Positions 5,363-8,214 of a stretch of DNA of 8,214 nt are shown piece by piece. The notes under the pieces were generated by a model. That model saw only the letters and a program-made list of their open reading frames with translations, ran no database searches and was not told where the DNA came from. Within the stretch, counting starts at the first letter, position 1. Each line of letters begins with the position of its first letter. Origin of the DNA: an uncultured Oscillospiraceae bacterium (GTDB taxonomy: Bacteria; Bacillota; Clostridia; Oscillospirales; Acutalibacteraceae). The translations under genes and the position numbers were made by a program. The stretch spans positions 1 through 8,214 of the forward strand of contig CAJUPK010000113.1 of assembly GCA_910588415.1 (NCBI GenBank), read 5' to 3'.

Positions 5363-6715
5363 TCAGCACAGCTCCTCCCGGATGACCTGGGCCACTTCCT
5401 CCGCCAGGGCCTGGATCTGCTCCTCGTCCCGGCCCTCCACCATCACTCGCAGCAGGGGCTCGGTGCCGCTGGGCCGCACGATGATACGGCCCTCGCTGCC
5501 CAGGGTATTGCCTGCCTTCTCAATGGCCCCCCGCACCCGCTGGTCGGTGTAGAAAGCCAGCTTGCCCTCGGGGGTGACGGTGATATTGATCATGGTCTGG
5601 GGATACCGCTGCATGGCTGTGGCCAAAGAGGAGAGCCTGCCCTGGCGGCGGTGCATCAGGCTCAGCAGCTGGCAGGCGGTAAGCTGGCCGTCCCCGGTGG
5701 TGGCAAAGTCCCGGAAGATCACATGGCCGCTCTGCTCGCCGCCAAAGCTGTAGTTCTCCAGCCGCATCTGCTCCAGCACATAACGGTCGCCCACCTTGGT
5801 GGCCTCGAACCGCATCCCATTGTCCTCGCAGAACTTCTGGAAGCCCAAGTTGGTCATAATGGTGCCCACCACCGTGTTCCGGTTCAGCTTGCCCCGGCTC
5901 TTCATGTCCAGAGCGCAGATGGCCATGATAAAGTCCCCGTCCACAAAATTGCCGGCCTCGTCCACCATCAGGCAGCGGTCCGCGTCCCCGTCAAAGGCCA
6001 CGCCCGCGTCCAGCTCATGGGTTTTGACATACTCGATGAGCCCCTCCATGTGGGTGGAGCCGCAGTTGTCGTTTACATTGATGCCGTCCGGGTTCTGGTT
6101 CAGCATGGTGACCTCTGCCCCCAGCTCGGTGAACAGGGTCTCCGCCGTGGCGCTGGCCGAGCCGTTGGCGCAATCAATGGCCAGCTTCATGCCGTCCAAA
6201 GCAAAGTGGACGGTACTCTTCACATGCTCAATATAGTCCCGTACCGCGTCCTCCGCATGGGTCACTGTACCCAGGCCCTCGTCCTGGGGCAGCTGGCTGG
6301 AGATATCGGTTCTGCCCAGAATAATATCCTCAATCCGCTCCTCCAAATCGTCCGGCAGCTTAAAGCCGTCCCCGGAGAAGATCTTGATGCCGTTGTATTC
6401 AAAGGAGTTGTGGGAGGCGGAGATCATCACCCCCGCGTCCGCCTTATACTTCTCCACCAGATAGGCCACCGCCGGGGTGGGCACCACGCCCAAAGTCACC
6501 ACGCTGGCCCCAATGCTGCAAAGCCCCGCGGCCATGGCGCTCTCCAGCATGTCAGAGGAGAGCCGGGTGTCCTTGCCAATCAGCACCCGGGGATGACGGT
6601 TGGATTTGTTGGTAAGCACCTGGGCTGCCGCCCGGCCCAGCTGGGTGGCCAGCTCGCAGGTCAAATCCTTGTTGGCAATGCCTCTGATTCCGTCTGTTCC
6701 AAAAAGCCGTCCCAT
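5363..6715 (-). CDS. glmM: Phosphoglucosamine mutase GlmM
   Basis: This 450-residue cytoplasmic enzyme interconverts glucosamine 6-phosphate and glucosamine 1-phosphate, the step before GlmU in making UDP-GlcNAc for peptidoglycan. All four active-site elements are present. The N terminus is MGRLFGTDGIRG. The phosphoserine loop is ISASHN (99-104), with S101 the phosphorylated residue. The Mg-binding loop is DGDADR (242-247), the sugar-binding loop GGEQSGH (325-331) and the phosphate-binding loop RPSGTEP (414-420). GEQSGH and the MGRLFGTDG start favour GlmM over ManB or Pgm. The length fits the family. The start at 6715 is preferred to an in-frame ATG at 6802 because it gives the conserved N terminus and has GGAAGG (6724-6729) 8 bases upstream; the upstream version would overlap the kinase gene. 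In many Firmicutes glmM lies after cdaA-cdaR, but here it follows an NTPase gene. Confidence 0.97.
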   Translation of the reverse strand: MGRLFGTDGIRGIANKDLTCELATQLGRAAAQVLTNKSNRHPRVLIGKDTRLSSDMLESAMAAGLCSIGASVVTLGVVPTPAVAYLVEKYKADAGVMISASHNSFEYNGIKIFSGDGFKLPDDLEERIEDIILGRTDISSQLPQDEGLGTVTHAEDAVRDYIEHVKSTVHFALDGMKLAIDCANGSASATAETLFTELGAEVTMLNQNPDGINVNDNCGSTHMEGLIEYVKTHELDAGVAFDGDADRCLMVDEAGNFVDGDFIMAICALDMKSRGKLNRNTVVGTIMTNLGFQKFCEDNGMRFEATKVGDRYVLEQMRLENYSFGGEQSGHVIFRDFATTGDGQLTACQLLSLMHRRQGRLSSLATAMQRYPQTMINITVTPEGKLAFYTDQRVRGAIEKAGNTLGSEGRIIVRPSGTEPLLRVMVEGRDEEQIQALAEEVAQVIREELC

Positions 6716-6721
6716 AAAAAA

Positions 6722-6730
6722 CACCTTCCC
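6722..6730 (-). promoter_or_regulatory. glmM ribosome binding site that decides the start
   Basis: GGGAAGGTG is followed by six consecutive Ts and then the ATG at 6713-6715. This site excludes the 29-codon longer frame that begins inside the upstream gene. The homopolymer between the ribosome binding site and the start is unusual for such GC-rich surroundings and leaves the initiation region unstructured. Confidence 0.7.
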
Positions 6731-6746
6731 AAAATTTATTTTCTGA

Positions 6747-7382
6747 TTACAGTATATCGCCCTGCCCGGCGCAAGATTCCATTTTGCCCCGCAGCCAGGC
6801 ATGGACCGCCCGGGCGGCCTCCTCCGCCCTTATGCCGCCAATGTCCAGCCGCTCGTAGGCTACGCCGCCGATATTGTCATGCTCCATAAAATAGCGGTTA
6901 TAGTCCACCGAGCTCTGTATCCATCCCTCGTCTGAAATCCCCCGGCCCGCTGTCATTCTCCGCCGGAGCTCCTCCTCCGGGCAGGTCAGGGCCAGCACGA
7001 AAATCCCGCTGAAAAATCGGGCTCCATAGGTCTTGTCCAGCATGTGGATGTTCCCGGCCTGGGCCCACACCACTGGCCTGCCGCACTGCATCACGTCCCG
7101 AGACAGGGACTGGGCCTGCTCGGTCTGGGCCATATAGTCCGCCTCGGTCTCGTGGGGCATCAGATTATAAAAGAAATCCACGTCCAGGCACACAAAATCC
7201 CGGCTCACCCGCTGCAGGGCCTGTACGGTGGTGGTCTTCCCCACGCCGCTGGCCCCGGTAACCACAAACAGAGGCAACTTCAAAAAAGCCCAGCCATGGC
7301 CGCACTGGGGGCAGGTGATGATGCTGCCGTCCACGGTTTTGTCCCAGTCATAGTTCCCGCATAGGGGGCAGATGTCTACCAT
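6747..7382 (-). CDS. Zinc-ribbon plus P-loop kinase-like NTPase, unknown substrate
   Basis: This 211-residue protein joins two parts. Residues 1-30 form a zinc ribbon with CPLC (5-8) and CPQC (24-27), each followed by G, a four-cysteine metal site. From about 36 a P-loop NTPase begins: LPLFVVTGASGVGKTT, with Walker A GASGVGKTT (43-51), then CLDVDFFYN (65-73) in the place where small kinases keep their substrate-binding acidic residues. LALTCPEEELRRRM (130-143) and the basic RMTAGRG stretch (142-148) resemble the LID arginines of nucleoside or adenylate-type kinases. The substrate is not known; a small-molecule or nucleotide kinase is the best guess. The ATG at 7382 has AGGAGT (7391-7396) overlapping the upstream stop, with 6 bases between the genes. 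It lies 31 bases upstream of glmM and is probably co-transcribed with it. Similar uncharacterised proteins occur in other Firmicutes, as remembered. Confidence 0.85.
   Translation of the reverse strand: MVDICPLCGNYDWDKTVDGSIITCPQCGHGWAFLKLPLFVVTGASGVGKTTTVQALQRVSRDFVCLDVDFFYNLMPHETEADYMAQTEQAQSLSRDVMQCGRPVVWAQAGNIHMLDKTYGARFFSGIFVLALTCPEEELRRRMTAGRGISDEGWIQSSVDYNRYFMEHDNIGGVAYERLDIGGIRAEEAARAVHAWLRGKMESCAGQGDIL
6751..6756 (-). promoter_or_regulatory. Possible -10 element for an internal glmM promoter
   Basis: TATACT matches five of six bases of the sigma-A -10 consensus and sits about 35 bases before the glmM start, inside the last codons of the upstream gene. An AT-rich stretch follows. No convincing -35 hexamer is present 16-18 bases upstream, and there is no TGn extension, so this is a weak prediction. 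Confidence 0.2.
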
Positions 7383-7388
7383 GCTTTT

Positions 7389-8213
7389 TCACTCCTGTCC
7401 TTCCCTGCGCCCGGCAAAGGCAATCATCTCCGGCAGGGCCGCCGCAGGATTCTGCCGCCAGTCGTACATGGCGTCCACTTCCTCCCGGCTCAGCCTGCGG
7501 CCATTCACTATCTCCTCATTTTTCACAAAGAAGGGATGTTCATAGTCTGGCTTTGGCATGATTTCCTCCATGTGTATGAGCCGGATGCCCCCGTCCAGCA
7601 TGGCGTTCATCATGTCCTGTATGCGCCAGGCAAAGTTCACGGTGACTTCATCCTCAAAGGGCCCGGTGCTGTCATAGGGCTTCACCACCTTCAAGCCCTC
7701 TCCAAAAGGCCGCTGGAAGGGGTGGAGCTCATACATCACATACAGGCCGCCGGGCTTTAATATCCGGTGGATATTCCGATACATGGACGGCAGATCGTTG
7801 AGCCACACATGCACCCCGTTGGAGGTGTACACCAGGTCATACGCCCCGTCCTCTATTCCAGCCAGCCGCATGGTGTCCTCCTGCTGAAAGGCAACGCGGT
7901 CTTTCAGCCCCAGGCTCTCTGCAGCCTTCTCTGCGGCCAGCAGCTGATTTTTCGCGATGTCGCAGGAGGTCACCCGGGCCCCCATAAGGGCAAAGGCCAG
8001 CACCGCGTGATTGTCCCCGCTGGAGGGCACGCAGACCCGTTTGCCCTCCAGCTCCGGCAGGTACTCTCTCAGCATGGCCCACACCGCCGGGTCAAAGGCG
8101 CTTTCGGGCCGGGCTTTCAGGCGCTCCAGCACGCTGTCTGACAGGTTGAAGGCCATATACCTCTCAGAATATTCCTCCCAGTCCCGCCTGTTTTTCTCCA
8201 CAATATCCGTCAT
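7389..8213 (-). CDS. Class I SAM-dependent methyltransferase with PSSGDN motif I
   Basis: This 274-residue soluble protein is a Rossmann methyltransferase with an atypical glycine loop. Instead of GxGxG, motif I reads RVCVPSSGDNHAVLAFALMG (59-78). D85 in TSCDIAKNQ is the usual acid for the SAM ribose. QQEDTMRLAG (110-119) and YDLVYTSNGVHVW (125-137) fit motifs III and IV, and the LKPGG turn (152-156) is typical of the Methyltransf_11/25 fold. The PSSGDN version is, from memory, shared by a set of uncharacterised Firmicutes methyltransferases, so it is probably functional rather than decayed. The C-terminal half (PYDSTGPFEDEVTVNFAWR region) resembles that of small-molecule methyltransferases. 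The ATG at 8213 is one base from the window edge, so its ribosome binding site cannot be seen. The start gives a plausible helical N terminus, but a further upstream start cannot be excluded. Confidence 0.87.
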   Translation of the reverse strand: MTDIVEKNRRDWEEYSERYMAFNLSDSVLERLKARPESAFDPAVWAMLREYLPELEGKRVCVPSSGDNHAVLAFALMGARVTSCDIAKNQLLAAEKAAESLGLKDRVAFQQEDTMRLAGIEDGAYDLVYTSNGVHVWLNDLPSMYRNIHRILKPGGLYVMYELHPFQRPFGEGLKVVKPYDSTGPFEDEVTVNFAWRIQDMMNAMLDGGIRLIHMEEIMPKPDYEHPFFVKNEEIVNGRRLSREEVDAMYDWRQNPAAALPEMIAFAGRREGQE

Positions 8214-8214
8214 G

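Noticed and set aside
6716..6802. 29-codon N-terminal extension of GlmM from an ATG at 6802
   Set aside because: It would overlap the end of the NTPase gene, has no conserved sequence and lacks the strong GGAAGG site that precedes the MGRLFGTDG start.
4709..6889. Plus-strand open frame of 726 codons opposite glmM and the second methyltransferase gene
   Set aside because: It is exactly antisense to two genes with full family motifs, has low-complexity histidine, glycine and leucine-rich composition and no recognisable domain. Long antisense frames are expected in GC-rich coding DNA.
3835..8213. Classical Pnkp-Hen1 RNA repair or another named defence system
   Set aside because: No ligase, calcineurin-like phosphatase or Hen1 EXXEXHH-type metal motif could be found in the methyltransferases. 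No nuclease, toxin, helicase or reverse transcriptase is present either.
1..8214. Mobile element, CRISPR array, tRNA or rRNA
   Set aside because: No transposase or integrase motifs, no regularly spaced repeats and no cloverleaf or rRNA-like sequence were seen. Composition is even across the window.

Overview
The window is GC-rich, densely packed bacterial DNA with all eleven complete or near-complete genes on the minus strand, so transcription runs from the right edge to the left. Strong AGGAGG-type ribosome binding sites, an ECF-transporter ATPase, a DUF4180 protein and a clostridial CatP-like chloramphenicol acetyltransferase suggest a GC-rich member of the Clostridia (Bacillota), such as a gut Oscillospiraceae or Lachnospiraceae relative. 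This is inferred from protein style; there is no rRNA or other marker to fix the taxon.

In transcription order (right to left): a class I SAM methyltransferase with the unusual 'PSSGDN' motif I (7389-8213); a zinc-ribbon plus P-loop kinase-like protein (6747-7382); GlmM phosphoglucosamine mutase (5363-6715); a second SAM methyltransferase (4346-5281); a 2H-type (2'-5' RNA ligase-like) phosphoesterase (3835-4332); a DUF4180 protein (3470-3838); a third, RlmI/COG1092-like methyltransferase (2581-3447); a CatP-like chloramphenicol acetyltransferase (1946-2584); two small integral membrane proteins (1585-1932 and 1129-1554); a 204-base non-coding leader (925-1128); an EcfA1-type ECF transporter ATPase (85-924); and the first codons of another gene running off the left edge (1-68).

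From 8213 down to 1129 the spacing is -4 to +81 bases. There are two 4-base stop/start overlaps (ATGA at 3835-3838, GTGA at 2581-2584), and several ribosome binding sites overlap the previous stop codon. This suggests one long co-directional transcription unit, or a few nested ones, with translational coupling. The EcfA1 gene, behind the only long gap, probably starts a separate unit that continues to the left with the rest of the ECF module.

Only GlmM (UDP-GlcNAc precursor synthesis), the acetyltransferase (chloramphenicol inactivation) and EcfA1 (vitamin or metal uptake energiser) can be given a clear biochemical role. The remaining enzymes are recognisable folds with unknown substrates: three methyltransferases, a kinase-like NTPase and a phosphoesterase. 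No tRNA, rRNA, CRISPR array, insertion sequence, integrase or sizeable repeat was found. No clearly new defence or mobile system was seen. The points most worth following up are the resident acetyltransferase gene, the zinc-ribbon/P-loop fusion beside glmM, and the coupled 2H phosphoesterase-DUF4180 pair.
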